Assembly (NCBI GenBank): GCA_033675265.1
Contig: JAUJYZ010001352.1
Location: 271,001 to 335,000 of the forward strand
Direction of reading: 5' to 3'
DNA: 64,000 nt
Source: Actinostola sp. cb2023
Taxonomy: Eukaryota > Cnidaria > Anthozoa > Actiniaria > Actinostolidae
The notes under the pieces are model-generated. The model searched no databases. It worked only from the letters and a program-made list of their open reading frames with translations, and was not told the DNA's origin. Positions 44,560-57,683 of this stretch are shown here, in pieces. A program made the position numbers and the translations under genes. Position 1 is the first letter of the stretch; each line of letters opens with the position of its first letter.

Positions 44560-44765
44560 ATCAACCTATGGGAGTAGGGTAAAGGGAGGGGCCAGAAGCG
44601 AGAAAGTTTTGTCAACCTATGGGGGAGAGGTGTTTACAAAACAAGAAAATTCTGTCAACCTATGGGGGGAGGGGTGTTACAGAGTGAGAAAGTTTTGTCA
44701 ACCTATGGGGGGAGGGATGTTACAGAGAGAGAAAGTTTTGTCAACCTATGGGGGGAGGGGAAATG
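44560..44765. repeat. ~50-bp tandem repeat
   Basis: Five copies of GTCAACCTATGGGGGGAGG with GAGAGAAAGTTTT between them. Spacing shortens in the first copies. 44770-47700 shows no recognisable gene or repeat beyond a pyrimidine-rich stretch at 46590-46720. Confidence 0.85.
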
Positions 44766-47342
44766 CAAGATCACAGGAATCCCATCACGTCTGCATCCAT
44801 CTCTTCATGTTTCTTCATAACATCTGTTGGCGTGAAAGAAAAGAAAATGTATAAATGAAAATGGAATTCTATAATTAACAGTTTATAACAGATGTTTGGC
44901 AATAAAAAGCGTGCCTTTGTGAGTCTCAGACGCCATCTTGGCTGCTGCATAATGATGATAATAAGCGAGTGTCATCGAATACTTTGTAAACCTTTAGGTA
45001 TTGACATCAAAGAAACTGAGTTCCATAAATTTCTTCTGATGCTTTTTTTTACAAAATCGAGTTCAAAAAGATTGGATTTTTTTCCAACATTGATTTTGTA
45101 GAACTTTCGTCATGTGAGGAGACTTTAATAATTTCCACGTTTCGAATAATATAAATTATTGCACAGCCATATGGGGATTGTTTGGTTTTGTGACGATGCT
45201 CTACCTGTTTTTCAAACTCAGTTACTCGCAAGTCATCGCATAAACAAATCGGATGCTTCCATGTATGTATGTTTGACCGAATTTAGAAAAAAATTCACAA
45301 TAATAATGGTAACTGGTTTGTAAGCTTTTCGGGTGTTTCTACGGTCGCACTGCGTAACTAAACAACACACAAGAAAGGAACTTTTGCTAAGCTGTGTAAA
45401 CTTGAACGAAATTGGATGCTTGCATTTTCTTTCTGGAGAAAAGTAGTTGAAATTAGGCTTTTGAAGAAAGAAAGAAAAACACGTAAAAAACTTGTTGAAA
45501 ATGTCTCTATTCATCGAGAATGCTTCAATGAAACGGCTTCAAACTTCAAAGAATGAGTGACAAAAGTTCAGTTTACGTAAATGAAAGGTTCAACGTTTCT
45601 TTTAAAAGGGAAACTATAAAGAGACGTCGCTCGGGAACCCCTGGTTTATCGTGCACTTGTTTCACAGCTGTATATAAATGGTATGAGTAAAGTAATACAT
45701 TCAAGACATCAACATCTGGCGAGAATTTTCCGTGTCTCCAGCCAAGTACCTAGCAAACAAGTGCATTGTTGTTGTTATTTGTTTCAACACCTGCCGTAAG
45801 TGTGAGTCATTGAGACGAGTGTTTGTACCCGTTACGGCGACTAGAACAGATAATGAGAATGTAAACAAACATTTTCAATTTTCTACAGACAAAATAACAA
45901 AAGTTGAAATCCAAGTTTGTGTTTTTTGTTGAGTTAAATTTTGCTTAAAACTCACAACCGAGTAAAGTTTGACTGAATGTTATGTCACGTTTTTATCTTC
46001 TGTAATTACTTCTGCTAAATCCCTTAAGAGGAACTAAGCGATTGAAATTACCATCAACATGATTTCGTAATTGCAGCCGTTATCTCTCAACATAATGGTT
46101 TTTCAGTGATAAGTTCTCTGGTCGTTATCAAAAGAGTCGTCAGTGAACGATGACTCTAGAGTCCTCTGAGCTCAATGTAATTAAACTCCTTCGGGATGTA
46201 GAAAAACTGCACTAAATTCAACAAAAACTCCCCCAATTAGAAAATAACAATGAAGCTAAGCTACAGTAGGGAGTGATCATTGCATATCTCAGGGGATAGT
46301 TTCGAGTCCTTATAGCAAACACATGCCCTCTATTGCGCTACAATGGCGATCTTTATCTTGATAGTAGTCAAAGACAAAATTATTTTATCAGTGAGAGAAC
46401 ATCCGTAAAGATACCAGCGAACTAAAACGAACTCAAACTTTTTAAAATTAAAAAAAATTGTAAAGGAAATCAGTTGCAAATTTTACAATAAAATTGACCG
46501 AAGTGTTTTTTCCTTTACATTTTGTATAAGTGACTATGGGTAGAAAACGCAGGCTAGACCGCTGGACACGTATGAAATTAGAACTATAGTCTCCTTGCTG
46601 CTTATTCTTTCTTTCAATTTTTCTTTCTCTTTTTGTCTCTTCACTTTTAATCTTCTCTCTTTCTCTAACTCACGCTCGTTCTTATGATTCTTTTCCTCTC
46701 TCTTGTATCCTGTTCATCCTTTCCTAGCTCTCTTCGTCACAGGTCCTCACCTTTCCTTAGAGTACATCTCGTCCCTCGTGGTACATTTGTTAACAGACGC
46801 CTCTACGCATGTAATCAGATCCTATGTCTACAAATCCTTTCTATCCAACTTTTCATTACCGTGTAACTTATCCGGGCAATTTTACGCGCGACAAACCGTC
46901 GTGCTGCATACACTTTCAGGGAAATTGTACTTTCAGTGTAACATGATCGGTGTTTTCCAGCTTTTGGGGTTAGCTGCATGTGAAAATTTCATCAAAAGAA
47001 TGAACAACTTGATCATGAAAAGTTACAAAATACTTAAGAAATTGTACTTTGAATAGCAACCGACTTTTTCGATCCAAAGCCGTTATACATTACTTTTGCT
47101 GTCACTAGTTTAGGTAGTTGTATTATGCAGTCTTGAGTTATTGTTGACAGAACACTTGTTGTTGTTGTTGTTGTTAGTGCTATCACAGCCGAAGAAAAGC
47201 GATCTCTCACTGGTAAATGTTATTTTTTCTCATACCAGTCCAGAACCTATAGCCCAAATAGGGCCGTACACAGCAGGGAGGCTTAGCAAAGCGAAAAAGA
47301 TACAAACATACTTTTTTTTGCTGCTAAATACGTACTGCCCAA

Positions 47343-47366
47343 CCCCCCCCCCCCCCCCCCCCCCCC
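47343..47366 (+). repeat. Homopolymer run of 24 C
   Basis: An unbroken C run seen directly in the sequence. Its length is prone to sequencing error. Confidence 0.95.
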
Positions 47367-47729
47367 AACATTCTGGGTTATGAAATATTTCAAAATTTTC
47401 AACAGCTAGGCTCTCCCATAGGTCCATTACTACTATCACAGTCTATAGTTTCTATTCTATTTGAATTGCTTCCGTTATGCTTTAGCCCTGAAGATGCACT
47501 AGTAGTGCGAACGCTCGGCAGTATCACAAATTAAAACACGGAAGAAGAAAAAACAAAAACAAAAAACAAAAAAAAGTATTTTATCTAGAAAATACGAAAT
47601 TGAAAAAGACAATAACAACAAAACGCGGAAGAAACTATTTGTCATGGCTATTTTCACGTACAACGACATCTTAGACATTTTCTACATTATCAATACTACA
47701 TGTATCTTCCTCCACATTACGAGCGCGCA

Positions 47730-48059
47730 ATGAGGGTTTATCATGTAATTTCAAAACTCATAGGACAAAAAAATGATTATCATAGCTGGAAAGAGCTCGT
47801 TGAAATTAGTAAAAATGTTTGGAAAAGATCGCTTCACAAATTGCGAAGATATGAATTTGTAAATTTACGCTGGTAGGCAACTCTTGCCTACCAACAAAGT
47901 TTACAACATTTCGATTTTTGAAAATCAGTCATATCTTCGCAATTTGTGAAGCGATCTTTTCCAAACTTCACATTTTTACTAATTTCAACGAACTCTTTCC
48001 AGCTATGATAATCAATTTTTTGTCATATGAGTTTTGAAATTACATGATAAACCCTCATT
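47730..48059. mobile_element. Foldback element, subfamily B, copy 2
   Basis: Related to 43336-43674 over its whole length: AATGAGGGTTTATCATGTAA ends, a CATAGCTGGAAAGAGCTCG arm, and a loop GGTAGGCAACTCTTGCCTACC. Confidence 0.9.
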
Positions 48060-48837
48060 GTTCCCGTTTCTAAACATGATTAGGATAGATAGTGGTGTTG
48101 TTATACTAATAGTACTACTGATTCTTTGCTCGGTTATGTGGTTTTTGAAGATGATGTTCTTGTTCTATTGTACTTGGCGCCGGCGTTGTGTCTTAGCTTA
48201 TCCCTTAGGGAAAAAGCTATCATTGAATTAAACTACCTCCACATCCCTTGAGGGCTAAAGGGATATCTTCCTACTCCTTTTTATATTTTATATATTTTAT
48301 TATTATTTTATTAATATTTTATTTTTTACTACCATTTGATAATACTATTAAAACACTGACGTCAGCAAACCCTTACTTCGCGATCTTAGCCTATAGTAAG
48401 CGCTGATATAAGTAATCTATCATATGATTTTTAAATCTAAAAGCACCAGCGCCTTGCCGGTGAATAGGCTTATAAGCTTACATAGATTTCGAAATTCAAG
48501 AAACTAGTTTTATAAAGATAATGGTATTAAACGTCTTTTCAGTTGATGTTTCAAGTATTGATTTGTTTTATGGGTCTTTTTATATCATATTCTTTGCTAG
48601 ATGATGATGATGATGATTATTAGATGATAATAATTCTGATGATGAGGATATCATTATGATGACGATGATGATAATGTTAATAATTACTATGGTTATCAGA
48701 TGATAATAACAACATTTTATTGGATGAATAACTAGAATTACAAAAGTAATTTTCATCTAAGCCCATAAATGATAATGATGCCCTAATAATGATGATAGTA
48801 TAGTCATTATATGTATGTATAACGAGAATACGCAATA

Positions 48838-49020
48838 TTGCGTCCATAATAGCGGGGTATCCGTAATAGCGAGGTGTCCGTAACAGCGGAGTGTCCGTAA
48901 TGGCGGAGTGTCCGTAATAGCGAGGTGTACGTAATAGCGAGGTGTCCGTGACAGCGGAGTGTCCGTAATGGCGGAGTGTCCGTGACAGCGGAGTGTCCGT
49001 AACAGCGGAGTATCCACAAA
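48838..49020. repeat. 18-bp tandem repeat
   Basis: Ten copies of GTCCGTAATAGCGGAGT-type units with AATAGC/ACAGC/ATGGC variants. Intergenic. Confidence 0.93.
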
Positions 49021-49225
49021 AGCCGAGGGTTGTGTGTGTACACCACTTTCAAAGAATGTTGTCCGGGTAACAAGCCAGACCGCAGAACACGCAATTGAAT
49101 ACACTCAAATGCGGACTCATTATATGCCGAAATATGAATAAATGAATTACGTCCGCTGTGGCCTTGTCTCTTTTTTTTTTTGAAAATGGTGTATATGACG
49201 TTTTTAAGGGCCGAGCCAAGCCTGT

Positions 49226-49613
49226 GCACTAACGGGAAACGTGACCCAACCCTCTCAAATCAAGCAGCTGTGTCAAAATGAACTCCAGAAATGAAAAAAG
49301 CAGCTCAATACTAGTAAAACGTCTAAATTTCAGCTCATAATGTTTAAAACAGAAGAAATGACATGAAATATAAAATTCTAAATTTTATTAAGATTCGTAT
49401 GGAAAAATGTGCTGAATGGCACCCAATGCATTTACCATACAATTCTTAGAAAACACTCCATTGTATATCCCATGTCATTTCTCCTGTGTCAAATATTATG
49501 ACCTGAAATTTCGCCATCTTACTAATATCGAGCTGCTCTTTTCATTTCTGGAGTTCATTTTGACACTGCTGCTGTTTGAATTAAGGGGGTTGTGTCACGT
49601 GACCCGTTAGTGC
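49226..49613. mobile_element. Foldback element, subfamily C
   Basis: The palindrome is bounded by GCACTAACGGGAAACGTGAC and GTCACGTGACCCGTTAGTGC. The arms carry GAACTCCAGAAATGAAAA and ACTAGTAAAACG, a distant echo of the arm order in subfamilies A and B. Confidence 0.85.
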
Positions 49614-49739
49614 ATATCAGCCTATTACAATCGCATATCTTATATCATATCTTATATATATTTCAAAAAAGGACGTCAATGCCGGCAATGAAGCCTTCAG
49701 AAATCGACAGTAAATATTAATATGGCAAAGTTTAATGTA

Positions 49740-50640
49740 CTATAGTGACGCAAACGCAAGAGGCATTATTTCACTGTGAAAACGGGCCTGACGCAAGCAT
49801 AAGCGCAAAACACACGAGACTTTATGTCACTGTGAAAACGGGCCTGATGCAAGCATAAGCGCAAGCACAAGAGGCCTTATGTCACTGCATGTGAAAACGG
49901 GCCTCACGCAAGCATAAGCGCAAGCACAAGAGGCCTTACTGTCACTGTGAAAACGGGCCTGACACAAGCATAAGTGCAAGCACAAGAGGCCTTATTTCAC
50001 TGTGAAAACGGGCCTGACGCAAGCATAAGCGCAAGCACAAGAGGTCTTATTTCACTGTGAAAACGGGCCTGACGCAAGCATAAGCGCAAGCACAAGAGGT
50101 CTTATTTCACTGTGAAAACGGGCCTGACGCAAGCATAAGCGCAAGCATAAGCGCAAGCATAAGCACAAGAGGCCTTATATCACTGTGAAAACGGGCCTGA
50201 CGCAAGCATAAGCGCAAGCATAAGCGCAAGCACAAGAGGTCTTATTTCACTGTGAAAACGGGCTTGACGCAAGCATAAGCGCAAGCACAAGAGGTCTTAT
50301 TTCACTGTGAAAACGGGCCTGACGCAAGCATAAGCGCAAGCACAAGAGGCCTTATTTCACTGTGAAAAACGGGCCTGACACAAGCATAAGCACAAGCACA
50401 AGAGGTCTTATTTCACTGTGAAAATGGACCTGACGCAAGCATAAGCGCAAGCACAAGAGGTCTTATTTTACTGTGTAAACGGGCCTGACGCAAGCATAAG
50501 CACGAGCGCAAGCAATACTACTAACATACATGAGAAGCTCAAAAGTCAAAAATTCCATTTCTTGTGCTTGCCGTGCGTCGTGCCCGTTTTCACATGACAC
50601 AAATTCTTACGTTTGCACTTGTGCTTGCATCGCGCACGTT
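49740..50640 (+). repeat. 55-bp satellite, forward orientation
   Basis: About 13 copies of a unit containing CACTGTGAAAACGGGCCTGA, CGCAAGCATAAGCGCAAGCA and CAAGAGGTCTTATTT, some with an extra AAGCATAAGCGC step. The right end turns into inverted words (TTCTTGTGCTTGCCG, CCCGTTTTCACATGAC), as at a MITE terminus. Confidence 0.95.
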
Positions 50641-51599
50641 AGGTAAAACGTGGATAAATAAGGTTATTATTATTATTATTATTTATTATTATTATTGTTA
50701 TTTATTATTAAGTCATTATTATTATTATTATTATCCGCGCTATTGAAAAACAGGCTTATTTTATTAATGGCTTCAAGGCACCATCAAATGTCCCCAACGT
50801 AGGCCAGCATTACTCATTCCTAGCAGATTATCTAAAATTGCTTGCAATGACATCGACGGATAATGTTTGGGGGATATCGACGTCGGCAAATCTCCGTTCG
50901 CGAGAAAATAGTACACTCGTGTGTATTAAAAACGAATATTAAAAAGTGGACTGAAAATATTAACATCGTAGATTTGGAAGAACAAATTTTTCTATTTAAT
51001 AATAATTCATAACTTTTTCTTGACTATTTTGAAAGCTTTTCTAGAAATTTCGATATTAAAATAGAAAATCAGCTGATGGTTAGGTTGTTTAGATGTAAAA
51101 TTAGAGAAGATACTGATCGACCGTTGCCACGGCAACACGGACTTCTATTAATTTCCCATAGAAATTCTGTTGATTGTGGTTCGAGTAGCCTCTTGATGGA
51201 TAATTGGAAATCTTGTAAAGTGTTTTGGTAACCTTGGCGTTTTGTGGAGGAAAACACGTGTGAAATTAAAAACAACAGGAACATGACTTTGTGGGGTAGA
51301 TTTTACGGTGTCAAATGCTTAGAATTTCATTTAGAAAGTAAGAAAAAACGGGGGAAGCTGTTTTGGAGTTTCTATCTTTTGTCTTGAGGCAAAGAAAGAA
51401 ATTTGATCTGAACTGTGTTCGATGTTTTGTGTAATTTTCCTTGGCGTAGGTTTAAATTCGTGTACTGCGATCTGGCGACTCCCCCTATAGCTAGTGGCAC
51501 TGATGTACTTCAGGCTTGTGGGTGGCGTGCGTGACTCGTAATGTAAACCTTTGGTTCTCACAAAATTAAAACGGAAAAGAAAAAATGGTATCGTTCGTT

Positions 51600-51690
51600 G
51601 CTAGCAGCTTCCTTCCTTCCTTCTTTCCTTGTTTCATTTTCTCTTTCTTTCTTTCTCTCTTCCTTTCTTTCCCTCTCTCTTTCTTCCTTT
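51600..51690. repeat. (CTTT)n/(CTTC)n pyrimidine tract
   Basis: Simple repeat of about 90 bp. The following 6 kb (51.7-57.6 kb) contains only short open frames that I do not recognise, no clear repeats, and no convincing exons. Confidence 0.85.
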
Positions 51691-54600
51691 TGTCATTTAA
51701 TAACTATCTAAAATGATCACATCTTTAACTATTCTTTAAGCTCATATAATAAAGTAAATAAATATTCACTGTTTGCTATGAAATATTTGCCAATTTAATG
51801 CAATAAAAATCTATCCCACTTTAGAGCTTTTAAAAAGCTACTCTCGTACATCGTTTTGTGATCGTTTTGGTTCCGTGTAATGTATTATGCTGCAAGTAAC
51901 TATGTTACATTATCAGCGAAAGCCGTCTAAAAGTCGCTATTAATATGGTTCATTTTCATAATATCCAGTAATTTGATTTTCATCGATTAAGGAAAATGTC
52001 GTAGAAGTAAAAGTAAAACCTTTACAAACTGCCGGTCAAAGAAAGCGAGAGGACCAAGGACCGTCCTACCGGCCACAATAAGTTTGTTCCAGATGCCTCA
52101 TCACAATATGTCAGTATATCTTCAATTTCAATTCTAATAACATGTTGTAAATTCGACAAATGCGACAAAATATGACCAATACAACTCACACTAATCATAA
52201 ATTAGGAAATAAAAGAATTGAAGACAAAAGAATGAATGAACTAGCTAAATAATATCTCAACTTTTTCGACAACTAGTTCCACCATAATTTCAGGAGAGCA
52301 ACCCGCACTGTACATTTTCAATGCTAAAATACTTGAAATAAATTGAGGGGCTCGCGCAGCTTTTCTAGAATCAGTAGCTGAAACCCAGAAGGGTCACATC
52401 AAATGTAGAATTATTCATATTTGAAGACGAATATTTGATATCAAAAATGCGTAGCCAACTCCAATTTCTGGACTTTTAATTTCAAATTTCTTGGTCGTTT
52501 CTTGAAGTAATTTCAATTCTAGTTTATTCGACATTGAGGTGGTAATAATTTTTTTTATTCATGAGAATTTTTAACAAACTCACAGGTGACTCAGGTTGCT
52601 ATTATCAAAAAGGCGATCACTTTCAGAATGAAAAACTTTTCGAGTATAATTCCTATATTAATTTTTTTTGTGATATCATGATATCATAATAGCAAACAAA
52701 TTGAGTCTCACTAGCTTCAATTTGAAACATTTGAAGAACTGTATTGAGCTTTTGCAGAAAACCCTATAAAATATGTTTACCATTACGTCATGTGGCTTAC
52801 AATTTACATCGAAATTATGTTTCCCTTTCAAGAAGAAAAAACCGTTTTGTTGTGTGCTTTAGTTTGGCCGCCCGCTCTCGCTATTTACAATCGCGGCATG
52901 ATACCAGGACTACAGAGCTTACTTTCTACATGTACAAAGAGCCAAATATCCGATTTGAAAACGTATTCTATGACCTTATTTATGCCGTTGGACAAAAGCT
53001 ATCACTGACATAAAGCTATACACTGAATAACTCAGAGCTGCCAAGCAAAGTGAGAATTGCGTGGCTTCTATTAAAATGTGACAAAAGGGTGCATGGAAAA
53101 CTCCGTCGGCTAAAAGTAAACTTTCCGTGAACAGAAAATTCAACCGGCACGCAAAACATCATGGAGTGAGTTGAAGATTTGACGACTTAAGCCACGTTAA
53201 AACCAAAATGTCTTATCTATGTGATAATAACCGCGTAAGGTACTTGAAATCAACACTTATTGCAGAGTATTTGTTCTGTTGGTGTGAAAGTTAGAAAACC
53301 ATTTTGTTCTGAAAGCGTATACTTTTTTGAGAAATCGTCTACTTTGGAGTAAACAGGACGAGCTCGCCGCGTACTGTGGCAAAAACTGAGTAATTTTATG
53401 ATATCGCACATAGGCGTAGTTGGTTGGCCTGTTGTTGAAGCCAAGCAAAAATAGCGCAGAGAAGGATATGAATAATTAATCGGTCAAGAAAGACTTTCTT
53501 TTTCGCGATTTTATTACTTTTCTTCAGCATGCACGAGGCATATGTTAGCGATCGCCACACGCCGTTTCGATGTAATTTTAAGCCGACGTATTAAGCGTTT
53601 CGTTCGCGTTTTAATTACAACAGAAAGCAATTAGAAATTCAACAATACGCTTAGGAATACCGCGGTGACGATCACAGATATCAATTACAACTGGTCTCAA
53701 AACAACTTTATGGCTTTGACTGAAAAGATTTCTTCCTTGAAATGACTTTGCATAGCGTACTGCGTCCGGAACTCAATGCGGATAAGACTAAAGCTGAACC
53801 CAGCTGGGATCTCTCCTCTTTCTCTTAATTTTGAAAACTAAGAGGACTACACAATAATTACAAGACAGAAGTCTACTCTGGAGAGACTATCTTTCGAGTG
53901 CTCTTTCTTGGAAAAATGTGGGAGGTGAAACTCGACAAAACGCCAAAAGACTTTTCGCAAGCGCAAGCTGGAAAATGTAGACGCGCATTCATGTATTATT
54001 CAAATTCATTTGCCGAAAATCGTTTTCGTGGCTGCTGTCAATAATATAACATAGGGGTTATTATTATCATTTATATGCGTTGATTATTTGGCTTGAGTTG
54101 GGTTTTATTAGGCCTTAAAATTCCGTTTTGCCAGTGACTCCATAGAGCACTTAGAACATGTTAGAAAGCTATTCGTATATGGACACTTTGAAATTAACTT
54201 TTATGGCGACACTACTTTTCAAACAAGCCAAGATGACGTATAATTTAGCGACATTTTAAAAGCCTAACTAGAACCATTTATAAACAATACTAGATAATAT
54301 TTACTTATTTAATCTCAAGTGTTCGCGCGTTTTAATTTAAGAACGATGAATGACTCACAGAAAGACCTTCACAAGCGCATGCGCACAAGCACCGAACCGA
54401 GGGCGGCAGTGAGACATGTTGTCAAATGAAACAACGGATTCAACTTCCTCCGTTGGTTCCGAAATTTGTCTACAACACACGGGCATTGCTTTATTCTGCC
54501 CGACAATGCACACAATTTGCACTGAGTGAACCTTGTTTTGTTAATAAAATCTTGGCGAATGGAGATAAATTGGACGGCATCGAGCCAGAGAAGGAGCTAC

Positions 54601-57600
54601 AGAGTTATTTATGCGGCGTTGGTGGAACTGGACACCAAAGAAGCCGTACGACGTAAAGCTGAAATTTGATGAGTTTTTAAATGGCAGTTATCAAATACAG
54701 CAGTCGGAATTTTAATCGGTTGAGAGGCCTATGTCAACTCTGCTCTGTGCGATGGCCTCCGACACGTGCACACTGCTATCACGCCCAAAATCCCCTTTTA
54801 TTGACCTGTCAACACATCATTATACAAACAGTTTTCAAAGCATCAATCGTCGAAATCCTTTCCTTTCGCGCCTTGTGCAGGACAAATAAGACACAGAGCT
54901 ATTTTGGCCGCAAATTCCCAAATTTCAGAGAAACAGCGAGAAACAATGATGAATATTACAATGTGTTTCCTAAAATAGAAATGCCTTTTCTAGTAAACAG
55001 TCATAATGAAAGAGCATTGTAAGGTTCAGTATAATATATATATACCTTTAATTTGGAGTGAAGTTTTCCCGATTAAAGACGAAGGAAGTAAAGCTTTCAT
55101 GAAAGATATTCCGTCGTTTTTGGCAGTAAAGTTATTGGTAAAGTCCTTTGTAGAAATTAGCCGTCGAAGTCAAAATATTTTCATATCATAAATATATTAA
55201 CACGAACCCGAGCTAACATATTCACTTATTACCATAATACTAAAATTAAGGAAAGGGAAAGACTTTTACAATAATTCTTCACGAAATAGTCAAGAAAATG
55301 AACCAAAATGTTGCGGTTGACATCCTAAGAAATTACCAAATGGCGGCCTCAACAAAGACGCTTTCTTGACACAAACAACAAACCATTCCCACAACTTTGG
55401 CGAGTTTAAATTCTTGCAAATAGATTCAAAAATATTCCAGAGAAAGTGAGGGCACTTCTTCTTGAATAAATTGATCAAAAGTCGTAGCACGGTGCATGGA
55501 AAAAGTTCTATCTTCGCAATATTGGAGATGAAGATGAAAGCAATCGATTCAGTAGTGTGTTTGCAGTTGTGAACGTGTCATGTTGTGTTCACTCGGCGAA
55601 ATACCATTCGCCTTCAAAGGTTGATATGTAAGCTCCAAAAAGTCTTGTATTAATGGGAAAGTTTTTCATAACAATAAAAACAACCTAAAATTCGACTCCA
55701 AACTGTTTCTCGCCCGGTAAAACTATAGCAATTTAGATATTGTAAAAAGATGAAATGTACCGTATTTGTGCAGAAGAGAAGTCTACGATCTTCCGTGAGT
55801 GTATTACATGTAACTGTAGCGTGCCCTTTTCTCTCGTCTGTATTCCTTTGTATGTAATAAGTTTCCTAAATTTATGGATATGATTCTCAAAGAATATTTA
55901 TAGCTAAGGACGGAGAAAAGCTGTGTGAAAGACAAATGTCAACTCGTTGTTTTGCTGCAGCCATTGTTATGAACAGAAAGCAGCATCAAGCGAGAAAGTT
56001 CATGACGCTATTCATGCGGCTATTATACACTCCAGGTCATAATTTTGAGTTAAAAGTATGGAAACTGAGAGAATGTAATTTTAGAAGTGTTATTTTAAAC
56101 CACGTTTGTGAATTTTACGTGAAATTCCATCCGCCATGGTTTTTGAACACACCTGGCAAGCAGAGACAATTAGGCGAGAAATGACTGAGGCTCAGAGCCT
56201 AAAAAGACAATAAAATCCTTCGAGTCTGTGTCTTTCTTTCCTTAATCCTTATACAAATATTCATGTATGATCCACCATGCCTTCGTCACTTGTCTTCCAA
56301 AACATTAACCAGACCCAAAGTACAATTGCAGCAGAATTGATCAAGTAATACAAAAATAGTGTGTACAGTGTAACAGCGCTGAGAAACGTGGCCAAAGCAT
56401 TTCAACTGTAACGAGACACAAGATACACTCAAGAAAGCCATTAAAATGTCGAAGAGATATTATATATAAAGCTAGCATTCATACAATCCATAGTGGAGTT
56501 TACACAACTCCTTACTACAAGTTCTATCACTGAAAAACGTAAACTACAAGTCTTATTTCTGTGAAATTACTTTCGACAAGAACCGAACACACATACAAAA
56601 GGGAGGGAACCTTGCCTTGAGGACGCTTCGTCGTTTGAAACTGCTTTAACCATTTCCCGACCAAGATTACACGAAGCGCATCTCTGTAGTAGTGGCTTTT
56701 ACAAATTTGAAAACACAGTGTTTTAATATATGGGTGAATTTGAATTTGAAAATTGTTTCGATTTGCATACATCAGAGATGAGTTCGCGGCCATTCTCGTG
56801 CGATTCCGTGTGAGCATTGAAAACCATTATACTTCCTCTGAACAGAAAAGTCGTAGAATAAAACCCTCGTTTTCTTATGCATTTATAGCCAGCAAAATTT
56901 ACATAAAGGAATGAATGAATATTTTAACTTTTTTTGACTACGAGAAGCGACTGAAGGAATGATAACACTCCAATGAGAGGCGAAGGCAGTCCAGCAAAAC
57001 AGCACACGACAACATACTCCAGTCCACGATAACACAAGATGAACTTTAATAAATTACAGGTGTATGCAGAAGGATTGTACATCCTCATCTATATAGAAAA
57101 GTACGACTTTATGGTTATGACGATAAGAAAACGAAGAAAATAACTTTTAGCTTAGTACATAAGCAGTTAACATACACTTTTACTGGTCTACAATTGGAAT
57201 AGAATTGAACTTTCTCTCGAGCTCTATCATTCCGATTGTAAGGTTCTAAGAAAATACGGGGCAATTTCTAGATATTCTGAGCATGGAAGATCTTCACTTA
57301 TCGATATTAGTTATGGATTTGAGCTAATGAATTCGAACTAAATATAAAGTAATGTTTTTCTTGACAAAAGCTAGATGTATGTTGCTATTTACAGGCTCGC
57401 ACATATCGTCTGAAGCGAGCAACTCTTCGGTGTCTTTATATAGTCAGAAATTATTTAAGCTTGATTCGAAGAAAACATGATATTAGCTGTAATCTTGGTT
57501 CTATTGGTAGCCTCAGAGTTGTGATAGAAAATGATTTCACACATTAAATTGGATGTTTTTCACAGAGGACAGGAGTCAGTTCAATGTTCAATATGATCAG

Positions 57601-57683
57601 CTGGTCGCTTTATATGCAGCACTGTCCTTCGGAATACAGTAGTTTGGTATGATAGAGATTAACCTCATAGTCCAACTACGGAT

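Noticed and set aside
54426..56184. Plus-strand frames of 61-113 codons in the gene-poor interval
   Set aside because: No recognisable domain, no convincing splice context, and lengths expected by chance.
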